64,000 nucleotides of DNA from JBHIYN01 sp041984235 (GCA_041984235.1 JBHIYN010000006.1:186001-250000); one strand, 5' to 3'. Positions 1 to 8,504 are shown, counted from the first letter of the stretch. The notes: generated by a model from the letters alone, not told the origin. Program-made: numbers and translations.

Positions 1-1
1 C

Positions 2-508
2 GAGCAGCGTGCGTGGCGCAAACTGATCGAGGGTTTCCGCCGCGGCGAGCGCTCGGTGCCGCACCTCTCGATCGAGGCGGCCATGCCGGTCGGCGGCTGG
101 GACGGGCTGATGAAGACCTACTGGGGCGGCGCCGTGCTCGCGCTGATGGCCGACGTCACCCTGCGCGAGCACAGCGACAACCGCGCTTCGCTGGACAGCG
201 TGCTGGACGCGCTGCAGGCCTGCTGCCTGCCCGCGGCCGCAGGCTGGAGCGGACGGCGGCTGGTGCGCGAGCTCGATCGGCTGGCGCCCTTCGCGCTGTT
301 CGAAGCGCTCTATGACCGCTATCGCGGCGCGCGCGGCTTCCCCGACTTCGCGCCCCTGATGGCGCGCCTCGGCGTGGCGCTGACCGACACCGGGGTGCGC
401 TTCGACGAGGGTGCCGAGCTGGCCAACGTGCGGCGCGCGATCATGGCGGATGCGGCGCCGGCGCCGGCCGTCACGGTCGATTGCGCGGCCGATGGCGACG
501 CGCGATGA
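2..508 (+). CDS. C-terminal part of an M61-like metallopeptidase (partial)
   Basis: An open frame enters from the left edge and stops at TGA, giving about 168 residues. The piece from the window start to roughly residue 90 contains the pattern YWGGAVLALMADVTLREHS, followed by a short helix-rich tail. This resembles the C-terminal region of the glycyl aminopeptidase (M61) family, where a tyrosine/glycine-rich helix follows the catalytic gluzincin domain. The HExxH zinc site would lie upstream of the window, so activity cannot be judged. The product is probably periplasmic or cytosolic peptidase-like. The cupin gene follows after 67 bases on the same strand. The family call rests on one conserved stretch and is moderate. 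Confidence 0.55.
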   Translation, partial: EQRAWRKLIEGFRRGERSVPHLSIEAAMPVGGWDGLMKTYWGGAVLALMADVTLREHSDNRASLDSVLDALQACCLPAAAGWSGRRLVRELDRLAPFALFEALYDRYRGARGFPDFAPLMARLGVALTDTGVRFDEGAELANVRRAIMADAAPAPAVTVDCAADGDAR

Positions 509-575
509 GTTTGGTTAGGCTTGCCCGGGAAGCGCGGGGCGCTCCGCCACCGCGCGTACGAGGGGAGAATGCAGC

Positions 576-911
576 ATGGGCATGGGTAACGTCGGCACCA
601 CCAAGGTGTACGAGAACGATCGCATCATCGTGTGGGAATTCACGCTCGAGCCGGGCGAGGAAACGCCCCTGCACCGGCACGAGCACGACTATGTTTTCTA
701 CGTGCTCGACGGCGCGCCGCTGGAAGTGTTCGATGCCGACGGCAACGATCTCGGCACCCTGGACGCCAGCGCCGGCTCGACCTTCGCACTGAAGATGGAC
801 GGCGACGACCTCGTCTCCGTCGATGGCAAGGGACACCGGGTTCCGGCCCTGCACAAGGCGCGCAACGCCGGCCAGACCCGCTACCGCGAGATCCTGGTCG
901 AGACCAAGTAG
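576..911 (+). CDS. small cupin-domain protein
   Basis: The 111-residue product is a single beta-barrel cupin. The first cupin motif is clear around residues 28-45: PGEETPLHRHEHDYVFYVLD supplies two or three histidines and a glutamate for a metal site. The second motif is weaker. The ATG follows an AGGGGAG-like ribosome site in the preceding bases. Small cupins of this type bind metal and act as dioxygenases, isomerases or mere binding proteins, so the substrate cannot be named. The alpha/beta hydrolase ATG lies 16 bases downstream on the same strand, so the two genes are likely co-transcribed. Confidence 0.75.
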   Translation: MGMGNVGTTKVYENDRIIVWEFTLEPGEETPLHRHEHDYVFYVLDGAPLEVFDADGNDLGTLDASAGSTFALKMDGDDLVSVDGKGHRVPALHKARNAGQTRYREILVETK

Positions 912-927
912 GCTGCGCGGCCCGGCC

Positions 928-1647
928 ATGAGCACCTTCGTCATCGTGCATGGCGCGTGGCACACCGGGGCGCAGTTCGAGGCCACCGCCGCGTCGCTGC
1001 GCGCGGCGGGACACCGCGTGCACCTGCCGACCCTGGCCGGCAACCGCCCCGGCGACGACAAGCGCTCGGGGCTGAGCGAGGCCATCGACTCGCTGCTGGC
1101 CTACGTCGAGGCGCATGACCTGCACGACTTCGTGCTGGTCGGCCACAGCTACGGCGGCATGATCATCACCGCCGCCGGCGATCGACTGGGCGCGCGCATC
1201 CGGCGCCTGGTCTACTGGAATGCCTTCGTACCCAACGACGGCGAAGCGCTGGTCGACCTGGTCCCGCCGCACTACGTCGCCCTGTTCGAGAACCTGGTCG
1301 CCGAAGACGGCTCGGTCACCCTGCCCTACCCGATCTGGCGCGACGCCTTCATCAACGACGCCGACGCGGCGCTGGCCGAATCCGCCTACGCCGAGCTCAA
1401 TCCCCATCCCTACCGCAGCTTCACCGAGGGCATCTCACTCAGTCGCGATCCCGCAGCCTTCGAAACGCCGAAGTCCTACATCAACTGCACCGAGGACACC
1501 GCGTTACCGCACAGCCACGGCTGGCATCCGCGCCTGTCGGAGAAGCTCGGCCTGTTCCGCCTGGTACAGGGGCCGGGCAGCCACGAGCTGTGCTTCACCG
1601 ACCCGCAGCGGCTGGCGCAGCGCGTCATCGAAGCCGGCCGCGACTGA
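928..1647 (+). CDS. alpha/beta hydrolase (EstC/salicylate-esterase-like)
   Basis: The 239-residue protein opens directly with the first strand of an alpha/beta hydrolase fold (FVIVHGAWHTG, with the oxyanion HG). It has the nucleophile elbow GHSYGG with Ser74 and a likely catalytic histidine in GPGSHELCF near the C terminus. This layout is typical of the plant SABP2/EstC-like carboxylesterase group found in many soil bacteria. The frame is open further upstream, but the ATG at 928 starts exactly at the fold and avoids overlapping the cupin gene. It probably acts in the cytosol on a small ester; the substrate is unknown. The upstream cupin and downstream thioesterase suggest a catabolic neighbourhood. 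Confidence 0.8.
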   Translation: MSTFVIVHGAWHTGAQFEATAASLRAAGHRVHLPTLAGNRPGDDKRSGLSEAIDSLLAYVEAHDLHDFVLVGHSYGGMIITAAGDRLGARIRRLVYWNAFVPNDGEALVDLVPPHYVALFENLVAEDGSVTLPYPIWRDAFINDADAALAESAYAELNPHPYRSFTEGISLSRDPAAFETPKSYINCTEDTALPHSHGWHPRLSEKLGLFRLVQGPGSHELCFTDPQRLAQRVIEAGRD

Positions 1648-1652
1648 GCGGT

Positions 1653-1658
1653 TATCAT
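1653..1658 (+). promoter_or_regulatory. possible -10 element upstream of the thioesterase
   Basis: TATCAT lies 30 bases before the PaaI-like ATG, directly after the stop of the hydrolase gene. No convincing -35 hexamer is seen 16-18 bases upstream. The same TATCAT element, preceded by T, recurs before several other genes in this window. Confidence 0.35.
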
Positions 1659-1688
1659 CGGCGCTCGTCTCAGCACCCGGCTTCGCGA

Positions 1689-2129
1689 ATGACCGACGAC
1701 ATCCCCAGCGACCCGCTCGCCCTCGCGCGCGCCGCGACCGCCAGCATGCATGCGCGCGACCGCGCTTCACAGCATCTCGGCATCACCCTCGACGAGGTGC
1801 GCCCCGGCTATGCACGCATGTCCATGCCGGTGGTCGAGTGGATGCTGCAGGGCCACGACGTGTGCCACGGCGGCATCATGTTCGCGCTGGCCGACACCGC
1901 CATGGCCTTTGCCAGCAACTCGCACAACGCGGTGCATCTCGCGCTCAACGCCAACATCGATTTCCTGCGCCCCGCGCAGCTCGGCGAAACCCTGACCGCG
2001 GAGGCGGTGGAGGACAACCGCACGCGCCGTACCGGCATGTACAACGTCACCATCGTCAACGACGGCGGTGAGGCCGTGTGCCACTTTCGCGGCCGCACCT
2101 ACGGCGTCGGCGGCAGCGTGCTGCGCTGA
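1689..2129 (+). CDS. paaI: PaaI-family hotdog thioesterase
   Basis: The 146-residue protein is a single hotdog fold. The active-site helix reads CHGGIMFALADTAMAFAS around residues 59-76, with the HGG turn and the aspartate two helical turns later that characterise PaaI (hydroxyphenylacetyl-CoA thioesterase). PaaI-type enzymes hydrolyse ring-hydroxylated aryl-acyl-CoAs in the cytosol and rescue trapped CoA in phenylacetate degradation. The other paa genes are not in this window, so a general acyl-CoA role is also possible. The chosen ATG gives a normal family length; the frame is open farther upstream, but that part overlaps the hydrolase gene. Confidence 0.82.
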   Translation: MTDDIPSDPLALARAATASMHARDRASQHLGITLDEVRPGYARMSMPVVEWMLQGHDVCHGGIMFALADTAMAFASNSHNAVHLALNANIDFLRPAQLGETLTAEAVEDNRTRRTGMYNVTIVNDGGEAVCHFRGRTYGVGGSVLR

Positions 2130-2152
2130 GCGGCGCTGCACGGAGACTCACG

Positions 2153-2365
2153 CTGGAACTCGATCCCGTCCTGCGCTACGTCCTCAGCGGCATCATGATC
2201 GGCGTCGCCGTCGCGCTGCAGTTCGTGCCCCTGTTCCGGCAGCGCCTCGCGCCGCTGACCGCGCGCTACCCGGCGCTCAAGCTGATCGACTACCGCCTGT
2301 TCCAGCTCGTCGCCGGCTTCTTCCTGCTCAGCTTCGGCATCGAGCTGCTCGGCTCCGCGGCGTAA
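2153..2365 (+). CDS. small two-helix membrane protein (start uncertain)
   Basis: About 70 residues form two strong hydrophobic segments, one around VLSGIMIGVAVALQFVPLF and one around QLVAGFFLLSFGIELLG, separated by a short basic loop. I do not recognise a family. No ATG, GTG or TTG gives a sensible start after the thioesterase stop. A CTG at 2153, with GGAG eight bases upstream, is the best candidate. An upstream GTG/ATG-type start would place a long arginine-rich segment inside the thioesterase gene. The gene ends 10 bases before the convergent oxidoreductase stop. The two hydrophobic helices support a real gene, but the start and function remain open. Confidence 0.45.
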   Translation: MELDPVLRYVLSGIMIGVAVALQFVPLFRQRLAPLTARYPALKLIDYRLFQLVAGFFLLSFGIELLGSAA

Positions 2366-2375
2366 GCCGGCGCGT

Positions 2376-3434
2376 TCAGGCGGCGCGCAGGGCCGCCAGC
2401 ATGCCGCGCAGCCGCCCGGCGTCGGCCTCGCTGGCGACCGGGATGCTGAACTCGACGTTGGTGACCAGGCCGCGGTAGCGCGTCGCGAGCACGTCGGCGA
2501 TCTCGTCCCAGGTGCCGACACAGGCATACAGGCCGAGCACCTCGTCGTCGATCAGCGCCGGCATCTCCTCCCAGCGCTGCGATTTCGACAGGCCCTTCAT
2601 CTCGTCGGCGAGCTCGCCGAGGCCGTGCGCCGCGAACGCCGCGCGGTAGGCCGGGGTCGACGCATAGAACGCAACCCGTGCACGCACGTCGCGTACGCGC
2701 GCCGCGAGTGATTCGGCGTCCGGCGCGGTCGCAATCAGCGGCTTGATACTGAGCGCGAAGTCGTCGAGCGCACGCCCGCTCCTGGCCGCCCCGCGCCGCA
2801 CCGCGGGCCACATGACTTCCTCGATGTAGCGCGCGGTGCACACCGGGTGCGGGCGCACGCCGTCGGCAACCTCGCCGGCAACCTCGCACATGTAGGGATT
2901 GACCGCGGCGACGTGCACCGGAATGCGCGGCTGCTCGAGAGGGCCCGGGTCGAACAGGGGCACGCTCAGGCTCAGCTGGTAATGCCGGCCGTGAAAGGCC
3001 GGCTGGCGCCCGTGCTGCCAGGCGTCCCACACTTCGCGCAGCGCGCCGATGTACTCGCGCATCCACGGTCCCGGCGGCGACCAGCGGAAACCGTAACGGC
3101 GCTCGATGTGGCCGCGCACCTGCGAGCCGAGGCCGAGGATGAAACGCCCGCCGGACAGCTTCTGCAGCGTCCAGGCGCTCATCGCGGTCACCGTCGGGCT
3201 GCGCGGGAAAGCGATCGCGACCGCGGTGCCGATCCCGACCGTGCGCGTGGCCTGTGCGGCGAGTGCAGCCAGCACGTAAGGGTCGTGCTTGGTCTCCTCG
3301 AACATGAGCGCGTCGTAGCCCAGCGCCTCGACCTGCGCCGCATCGGCGGCCAGCGTGTCGAGCGCCAGCGGCGTGCCCGGCTCGCGCAGTCCGGGATCCA
3401 CCTTGCCCAGCGGCAACAGGGTTTCGACCTTCAT
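2376..3434 (-). CDS. luciferase-like (LLM class) oxidoreductase, F420- or FMN-dependent
   Basis: The 352-residue product has the TIM-barrel layout of the bacterial luciferase family. It starts MKVETLLPLG, and has the strand-helix DALMFEETKHDPY near residue 50, SGGRFILGLGSQV in mid-protein and IPVHVAAVNP later, where family members bind the cofactor phosphate. These proteins transfer hydride from F420H2 or use reduced FMN; the sequence does not decide which. The start follows a clear GGAGG site. The frame runs open far upstream, but a TATCAT element sits 41 bases before this ATG, supporting the short form. It is divergent from the CBS gene. It is one of four LLM proteins in the window. Confidence 0.82.
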   Translation of the reverse strand: MKVETLLPLGKVDPGLREPGTPLALDTLAADAAQVEALGYDALMFEETKHDPYVLAALAAQATRTVGIGTAVAIAFPRSPTVTAMSAWTLQKLSGGRFILGLGSQVRGHIERRYGFRWSPPGPWMREYIGALREVWDAWQHGRQPAFHGRHYQLSLSVPLFDPGPLEQPRIPVHVAAVNPYMCEVAGEVADGVRPHPVCTARYIEEVMWPAVRRGAARSGRALDDFALSIKPLIATAPDAESLAARVRDVRARVAFYASTPAYRAAFAAHGLGELADEMKGLSKSQRWEEMPALIDDEVLGLYACVGTWDEIADVLATRYRGLVTNVEFSIPVASEADAGRLRGMLAALRAA

Positions 3435-3474
3435 CGGCAATCCTCCGCAACGGCGGGTCTGTAAACACGCAGCG

Positions 3475-3480
3475 ATGATA
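3475..3480 (-). promoter_or_regulatory. possible -10 element for the LLM oxidoreductase
   Basis: On the minus strand TATCAT lies 40 bases upstream of the ATG at 3434, in the divergent spacer between the LLM oxidoreductase and the CBS gene. No good -35 is visible. Confidence 0.35.
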
Positions 3481-3587
3481 ACCGGCCGCCCGGCGTGACC
3501 TGGATCAAGGCGCGCCGCGCGCGGCGGTTGAGATCGGCGCGCGCGGCGGGCACCCTTGCCTGCCCCGCCCCGCACGCACGAGAGCCG

Positions 3588-4007
3588 ATGAAAAGACACC
3601 TGCCGCATCTCAAGACCGCCATGACGCCGTTTCCCTACAGCATCGACGTCGACGCCCCGCTCGCCGATGCGCGCAGCATGATGGACGAGCACGACTTCCA
3701 TCACCTGCCGGTGACCGCCGGCACCCACGTCGTCGGCATGCTGGACGCGGCCGCGCTGGCGCGCGGGCTGGCGGCGAGCGCGAGCGGCTTCGTGCGCGAT
3801 TACCACGCACCCGATGCCCGCGTGGTGTCGATCGACGAGCCCCTGCACGACGTGCTCGAAAGCATGGCGGCAGCGCATCTCGACGCGGTCATCGTGACCC
3901 GTCACGGCCGCCTTGCCGGGGTCTTCACCACGGTCGACGCCTGCCGCGCCTTCGCCGCGCTGCTCGCCGAGATCGATCCGCCCGCCGACGGTGGCCAGGC
4001 CGCCTGA
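3588..4007 (+). CDS. tandem CBS-domain protein
   Basis: The 139-residue product consists of a CBS pair and little else. CBS1 runs from TAMTPFPYSIDVDAPLADA to VGMLDAAALARGL and CBS2 from the segment ARVVSIDEPLHDVLESM to RLAGVFTTVDACRAF. Both end in the G-(V/M)-(L/F) strand that closes the nucleotide pocket. Stand-alone CBS pairs sense adenosine nucleotides or SAM and regulate partner proteins; no partner is evident here. ATG 3588 removes an arginine-rich leader that the longer frame would include. The opening motif MTPFPYSIDVDAPLADA resembles CBS proteins of sulfur-oxidising and other gammaproteobacteria. Confidence 0.82.
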   Translation: MKRHLPHLKTAMTPFPYSIDVDAPLADARSMMDEHDFHHLPVTAGTHVVGMLDAAALARGLAASASGFVRDYHAPDARVVSIDEPLHDVLESMAAAHLDAVIVTRHGRLAGVFTTVDACRAFAALLAEIDPPADGGQAA

Positions 4008-4020
4008 GCGCCTGATCGTC

Positions 4021-4040
4021 GGCCGCCTTGCCAGGCGGCC
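4021..4040 (+). terminator. GC hairpin after the CBS gene
   Basis: GGCCGCC and GGCGGCC form a perfect 7-bp stem with a six-base loop, starting 14 bases after the CBS stop codon. No T-run follows, so it may be a weak or factor-assisted terminator rather than a classical intrinsic one. Confidence 0.4.
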
Positions 4041-4087
4041 AACGAACGCGAAACAATGCCGCGGCGCCGATACCAGCGGGAGGTCGC

Positions 4088-4741
4088 ATGAGCAGCAGCA
4101 AGAGCAAGCCACGGCACGAGGTGCGCCGCCTGCCGGGGCGCGCCGGCTACGATCGTGACAGCGTCAACGCGATCATCGACGAGGCGCTGATCTGCCACGT
4201 CGCCATCGCCGAGGGCGAGCAGCCCTTCGTCATCCCGACCATCCATGCACGTGACGGCGATACCCTGCTGTTCCACGGGCTGAAGGGCGGCCGGCTGCTG
4301 CAGGCGATCGCCTCCGGTGCCGAGATCTGCGTAGCCATCACCCTGCTCGACGGCCTGGTGCTGGCGCGCTCGGCCTTCAACCACTCCATGGGCTACCGCT
4401 CGGTGGTACTGTTCGGCAAGGGCCGCGTGATCGAGGACGAGGCGGCCAGGCTCGCCGCGCTCGAACGCCTGACCGAGCACGTGGTGCCCGGCCGCTGGGC
4501 GGATGCCCGGCCGCCGAACGCGAAGGAGCTGAAGATGACCACGGTGGTGGCGATGTCGATCGACGCCGCCTCGGTGAAGCAGCGCGACCTGCTGCCGAAG
4601 GACGACGAGGAGGACTACGCGCTGCCGATATGGGCCGGTTACCTGCCGCTGCCGCAGACCGCGGGCGCACCGGTCACCGATCCGAAGCAGCGCGTCGCGC
4701 TGGACGTGCCCGATTACCTCGCGCGCTACCGCCGCCCCTGA
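4088..4741 (+). CDS. pyridoxamine-5'-phosphate-oxidase-like flavin-binding protein
   Basis: The 217-residue protein has the split beta-barrel signature of the PNPOx-like group: DSVNAIIDEALICHVAIAEGE, then PFVIPTIHARDGDTLLFHG, then GAEICVAITLLDGLVLARS and the strand SVVLFGKGRVI. Members bind FMN, F420 or haem. This subgroup is usually annotated as pyridoxamine 5'-phosphate oxidase family or antibiotic-resistance (Nim)-like, with no firm substrate. The ATG follows a GGGAGG site, which fixes the start. The C-terminal 70 residues with the acidic DDEED segment are a typical extension. It converges on recQ with an 18-base gap. Confidence 0.78.
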   Translation: MSSSKSKPRHEVRRLPGRAGYDRDSVNAIIDEALICHVAIAEGEQPFVIPTIHARDGDTLLFHGLKGGRLLQAIASGAEICVAITLLDGLVLARSAFNHSMGYRSVVLFGKGRVIEDEAARLAALERLTEHVVPGRWADARPPNAKELKMTTVVAMSIDAASVKQRDLLPKDDEEDYALPIWAGYLPLPQTAGAPVTDPKQRVALDVPDYLARYRRP

Positions 4742-4759
4742 AGGTCGGGCCGCGCCACC

Positions 4760-6556
4760 TTACCCGGCCTGCGCCAGCACCTCGAGGAAGGCCTCGCCAT
4801 AACGTTCGAGCTTGGCGCGGCCGACGCCGTTGACCTCCAGCAACTGCTCCAGGCTGGCCGGCCGGCGCGCCAGCATGTCGCGCAGGGTGGCATCGTGGAA
4901 GATGACGTAGGGCGGCACGCCACCGTCCTCCGCCAGTTGCTTGCGGCAGGCGCGCAGCGCGTCCCACAGCGCCTCGTCCTGCGGCGCCACGTTCTCCGGC
5001 GCAGCGCGGCGGCGGCTCGCGGCGCGCGGCTCGGCGAGGTCCTCGCGCAACGCGAACGGCGCCTCGCCGCGCAGCAGCGCGCGCGCGGGCGCACCCAGCT
5101 TGAGCGCGCCATAGCCCTCGACGTCGGCATAGACCGCGCCCTGCACCATGAGCTGGCGCAGCACCGAGCGCCAGTGATTGGTGCTCTCGTCGGCACCGAT
5201 GCCGTAGGTCGAGACCTCGCCATGGCGGTGCTGGCGAACCTTCTCGGTGTCGGCGCCGCGCAGCACGTCGATGACGTGGGCGGCGCCGAAGCGCTGGCCG
5301 GTGCGGTAGATGCACGACAGCAGCTTCTGCGCATCCTCGGCCGCGTCGCGCGTGACCGGCGGCTGCAGACAGTTGTCGCAGTTACCGCACGGCGTCTCGT
5401 GGCGCTCGCCGAAGTACTCGAGCAGGGGCAGGCGCCGGCAGGTGGTCGCTTCGCACCAGCCGAGCAGCGCATCCAGCTTGTGCCGTTCGACACGCTTGTG
5501 CTCCTCGGCCGCCGGCGACTGCTCCAGCATCTGGCGCAGGCGCACGACGTCTTCCAGGCCATACACCATCCACGCCTCGGCCGGCAGGCCGTCACGGCCG
5601 GCGCGCCCGGTTTCCTGGTAGTAGGCCTCGACGCTCTTGGGCAGGTCGAGATGCGCGACGAAGCGCACGTCCGGCTTGTCGATGCCCATGCCGAAGGCAA
5701 TCGTCGCGACCATCACCACGCCGTCCTCGCGCACGAAGCGCGCCTGGTTGTCACGCCGCGTGTCGCCGTCGAGACCGGCATGGTAAGGCAGCGCGTCGAA
5801 GCCCTCGCCGACCAGCCAGCTCGCGGTCTGCTCGACCTTGCGCCGCGACATGCAGTAGACGATGCCGGCCTGGCCGCGGTAGGTCTCCAGGAAGCGTTTG
5901 AGCTGGGCGCGTGCATTGCTGCGCGAGCGCACCGTGTAACGGATGTTGGGACGGTCGAAGCCGCCGATGAACCAGGCCGGGTCGTCGAGTGCCAGGCGCG
6001 CGGCAATGTCGGCGCGGGTCCGCTCGTCGGCGGTCGCGGTCAGCGCCATGCGCGGCACGCCGGGGAAGTGCTCGCGCAAGCGCCCGAGCTCGAGGTAGTC
6101 GGCGCGGAAGTCGTGGCCCCATTGCGAGACACAGTGCGCCTCGTCGATGGCGATGAGGTCGATGCGCGCGCAGGCGAGATCCGCCAGCGTGCGCTCGCTG
6201 AACACGCGCTCCGGCGCGACGTAGACCAGCCGCAGCTCGCCGGCGCGCAGGCGGCGCACCACGGCGGCCTGCTCGGCGCCGCTCATCGACGAGTTGAGAC
6301 AGGCGGCGGCCACGCCGAGCTGTTCGAGGGCGGCGACCTGGTCCTGCATCAGCGCGATCAGGGGCGAGATCACCAGCGTGCAGCCGCCGGTCACCTGCGG
6401 CGGGACCTGGTAGCACAGCGACTTGCCGCCGCCGGTTGGCATCAGCACGACCGCGTCGCGCCCGGCAAGCGCGGCGTCGATGGCGCCGGCCTGCTCGCCG
6501 CGGAAGGCATCGTAACCGTAGACGCGGCGCAGCACCTCGAGCGCGGGTGTCGTCAT
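4760..6556 (-). CDS. recQ: ATP-dependent DNA helicase RecQ
   Basis: The 598-residue protein is a complete bacterial RecQ. Walker A is MPTGGGKSLCYQ (residues 39-50), Walker B is the DEAH box at 138-141 followed by the aromatic-rich loop CVSQWGHDFR, and motif VI is QETGRAGRDG. The RQC zinc site supplies four cysteines (WCEATTC and CGNCDNC). A single C-terminal HRDC domain begins near DEALWDALRACRKQL. RecQ unwinds DNA 3'-5' in RecF-pathway repair and suppresses illegitimate recombination in the cytosol. Length and domain order match the family, and nothing is missing. The methyltransferase gene ends 40 bases upstream on the same strand. Confidence 0.95.
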   Translation of the reverse strand: MTTPALEVLRRVYGYDAFRGEQAGAIDAALAGRDAVVLMPTGGGKSLCYQVPPQVTGGCTLVISPLIALMQDQVAALEQLGVAAACLNSSMSGAEQAAVVRRLRAGELRLVYVAPERVFSERTLADLACARIDLIAIDEAHCVSQWGHDFRADYLELGRLREHFPGVPRMALTATADERTRADIAARLALDDPAWFIGGFDRPNIRYTVRSRSNARAQLKRFLETYRGQAGIVYCMSRRKVEQTASWLVGEGFDALPYHAGLDGDTRRDNQARFVREDGVVMVATIAFGMGIDKPDVRFVAHLDLPKSVEAYYQETGRAGRDGLPAEAWMVYGLEDVVRLRQMLEQSPAAEEHKRVERHKLDALLGWCEATTCRRLPLLEYFGERHETPCGNCDNCLQPPVTRDAAEDAQKLLSCIYRTGQRFGAAHVIDVLRGADTEKVRQHRHGEVSTYGIGADESTNHWRSVLRQLMVQGAVYADVEGYGALKLGAPARALLRGEAPFALREDLAEPRAASRRRAAPENVAPQDEALWDALRACRKQLAEDGGVPPYVIFHDATLRDMLARRPASLEQLLEVNGVGRAKLERYGEAFLEVLAQAG

Positions 6557-6596
6557 CGCGGAATGCCTTGCGAGTAGCGGATGTCGGCCGACACCC

Positions 6597-7211
6597 TCAC
6601 GCCGCGACCGGCTTGATCGCGGTGATGGTCTTGACGATGTCGAGGTAGACGTAGTCGACCGCGACGATCTCGAAGCCGGCGGCGGCGACGTTGTCCACCG
6701 TCGGCCGGTTCATGTCGGGGCCGAACAGGCGCGTCAGCGGGGTCATGAGGTTCATGAACAGGCGAAACGGCCAGAAGCGGCTGCCGGTGTGCTCGAACAT
6801 ACGCAAGGTGCCGCCGGGCTTGAGCACGCGGTGGAGCTGGCGCAGCCCGGCGATCGGATCGGGCACCGAGCAGAACGTGCACGAGGTATAGACCTGGTCG
6901 AAGCTGGCGTCGGCGAAGTCGAGATCGTGGACGTCCATTACGCGCGCGTCGATGCTGCCCTCGTAGCGCTCGATGCGCGGCCTGGCCTGCTCCAGCATCG
7001 CCGGGCTGATGTCGATGGCGGTGATGTCCTGGCGCGGCGGGAAGAACTGGATGTCGAGCCCGGTGCCGAGTGCGAGGAACAGGATGCGCCCGTGCATGGT
7101 GCTGAACAGCGCCCGCTTGTACGGCGCCCAGCGGCGATCCGGTCCGAGTCCGGTCATGAAGTCGAAGGTCTTTGCGGCACGGTCCCACTTGGCCTGGTTG
7201 TCAGCGTCCAT
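6597..7211 (-). CDS. class I SAM-dependent methyltransferase
   Basis: The 204-residue product has a Rossmann methyltransferase core: motif I FLALGTGLDIQFFPP (the glycine-rich loop), an acidic end of strand 2 at TAIDISPAMLEQAR, the aspartate at DVHDLDFADASFDQVY and the post-motif LHRVLKPGGTLRMFEH. This resembles small phospholipid or ubiquinone/menaquinone-type methyltransferases (UbiE/PmtA-like), but the substrate is not determined. A GGGAGG site six bases before ATG 7211 sets the start. The upstream membrane-protein gene overlaps it by 11 bases, which suggests coupled translation. Confidence 0.8.
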   Translation of the reverse strand: MDADNQAKWDRAAKTFDFMTGLGPDRRWAPYKRALFSTMHGRILFLALGTGLDIQFFPPRQDITAIDISPAMLEQARPRIERYEGSIDARVMDVHDLDFADASFDQVYTSCTFCSVPDPIAGLRQLHRVLKPGGTLRMFEHTGSRFWPFRLFMNLMTPLTRLFGPDMNRPTVDNVAAAGFEIVAVDYVYLDIVKTITAIKPVAA

Positions 7212-7599
7212 CGCCGCCCTCCCGGTGCATGCGCTGGGCGCCGCGGATGAGGTAGTCGGCATAGCTGCAGAAAGCCAGCGCGACGAGCCCGACGACGGCG
7301 CCGAACAGCACCGCGTCGGTCACCCCGTAGGGCGCCATGGCCGCGCGCATGCCCACCGCCATGCCGGCCAGCATGCCGCCGAGCATGGTCGGCACCATCA
7401 CCTCCATGGCGCCGAACCAGCGCATCAGCGGGACCGCGGCGACGGTCGCCACCAGCATGCCGAGCGGCATGCACACCCCCATCGCGAGCAGCATGTTCCA
7501 GGCCGGGTCGACGAACACGCAGCAGACCAGCCCGGCCAGCGCACCGACCACGGCGTTGGCGGCGAGGTCACCCGCGAGAAAAAAGAACCTGTCGCCCAC
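7201..7599 (-). CDS. four-helix membrane protein, unknown family
   Basis: The 132-residue product has four hydrophobic segments (around VVGALAGLVCCVFV, LGMLVATVAAVPLM, MLGGMLAGMAVGM and VLFGAVVGLVALAF), with several glycine/alanine-rich helix faces and a few charged loops. I recognise no family. GTG 7599 is preferred because GGAG lies just upstream and the earlier part of the frame is charged and non-membrane-like. The gene overlaps the methyltransferase start by 11 bases. A membrane protein coupled to a UbiE/PmtA-like methyltransferase hints at lipid modification, but this is inference. Confidence 0.65.
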   Translation of the reverse strand: MGDRFFFLAGDLAANAVVGALAGLVCCVFVDPAWNMLLAMGVCMPLGMLVATVAAVPLMRWFGAMEVMVPTMLGGMLAGMAVGMRAAMAPYGVTDAVLFGAVVGLVALAFCSYADYLIRGAQRMHREGGDGR

Positions 7600-7736
7600 G
7601 TCTGCTCCGCCGTTCGAGTGGCGGCTATTGGAACGCAGGCCGCGGGCGGCAGACAAGGGCCGCGGCCGGGGGCGTGTAAACTGTGCCGCGGCGGCGCATT
7701 CGCCCCGGCCGCAACATCGACACTGGGAGGTTTTTC

Positions 7737-8504
7737 ATGTCACGACTGGCCAACAAGGTTGCACTGATCACCGGCGCCACGGGCGGCATCGGACTCGCCG
7801 CGGCGCGGCTGTTCGCCGACGAGGGCGCGAAGGTGGTGCTGGTCGATCTCGACCAGGGCGCGCTCGACGACGCCGTCGCCGCGATCGGCGCCGAGCAGGC
7901 CTACGGCATCGCGGCCGACGTCAGCGACGCCGCGGCCATGGAGCAGGCGGTTGCCACCACGCTCGAGCGCTGCGGGCGCCTCGACGTGGCGTTTCTCAAC
8001 GCCGGCATAGAGGGTGCGGTGTCGCCGCTGGAGGACTACCCGCTGGAGATGTTCGACCGCGTCATGGCGGTCAACGTGCGCGGCGTGTTTCTCGGCCTCA
8101 AGTACGCCATCCCGGCGCTCAAGGCTGCCGGCGGCGGCAGCATCGTCATCACCTCGTCGCTGGCCGGACTGCGCGGCTCGAAGAAGCTCTCGGCCTATGT
8201 CGGCTCCAAGCACGCGGTGGTCGGACTGATGAAGGCCGCCGCGCTCGAGTGCGCGCCGCACGGCGTGCGCATCAACACCATCAACCCGGCGCCGATCGCC
8301 ACGCGCATGATCGAGGCCCTGGAGCAGGGCTACGCACCGGGCTCCAGTGACGTCGTCAAGCAGAAGATGGAGAAGGCCGTACCGCTGCGCCGTTACGGCC
8401 AGCCCGAGGAGGTCGCGCGCCTCGCGCTGTTCCTGGCCAGCGACGAAGCGAGCTACGTCACCGGCAACTGCTACCCGGTCGACGGCGGCATGTCGGCCGG
8501 CTGA
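7737..8504 (+). CDS. short-chain dehydrogenase/reductase (SDR)
   Basis: The 255-residue classical SDR has the NAD(P)-binding TGATGGIG (residues 12-19), an NAG motif in FLNAGIEG, the catalytic serine in ITSSLAG, and Tyr154-x3-Lys158. An aspartate after strand 2 (VLVDLDQG) favours NAD(H). The segment PAPIATRMIEALE and the terminal DGGMSAG are typical of 3-hydroxyacyl or cyclic alcohol dehydrogenases. The substrate is unknown. The ATG follows a GGGAGG site in a short AT-richer spacer. The HIT gene starts six bases after the stop codon. Confidence 0.88.
   Translation: MSRLANKVALITGATGGIGLAAARLFADEGAKVVLVDLDQGALDDAVAAIGAEQAYGIAADVSDAAAMEQAVATTLERCGRLDVAFLNAGIEGAVSPLEDYPLEMFDRVMAVNVRGVFLGLKYAIPALKAAGGGSIVITSSLAGLRGSKKLSAYVGSKHAVVGLMKAAALECAPHGVRINTINPAPIATRMIEALEQGYAPGSSDVVKQKMEKAVPLRRYGQPEEVARLALFLASDEASYVTGNCYPVDGGMSAG

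Noticed and set aside
4895..6577. Long plus-strand open frame opposite recQ
   Set aside because: RecQ is complete with all motifs; the opposite frame has low-complexity composition.
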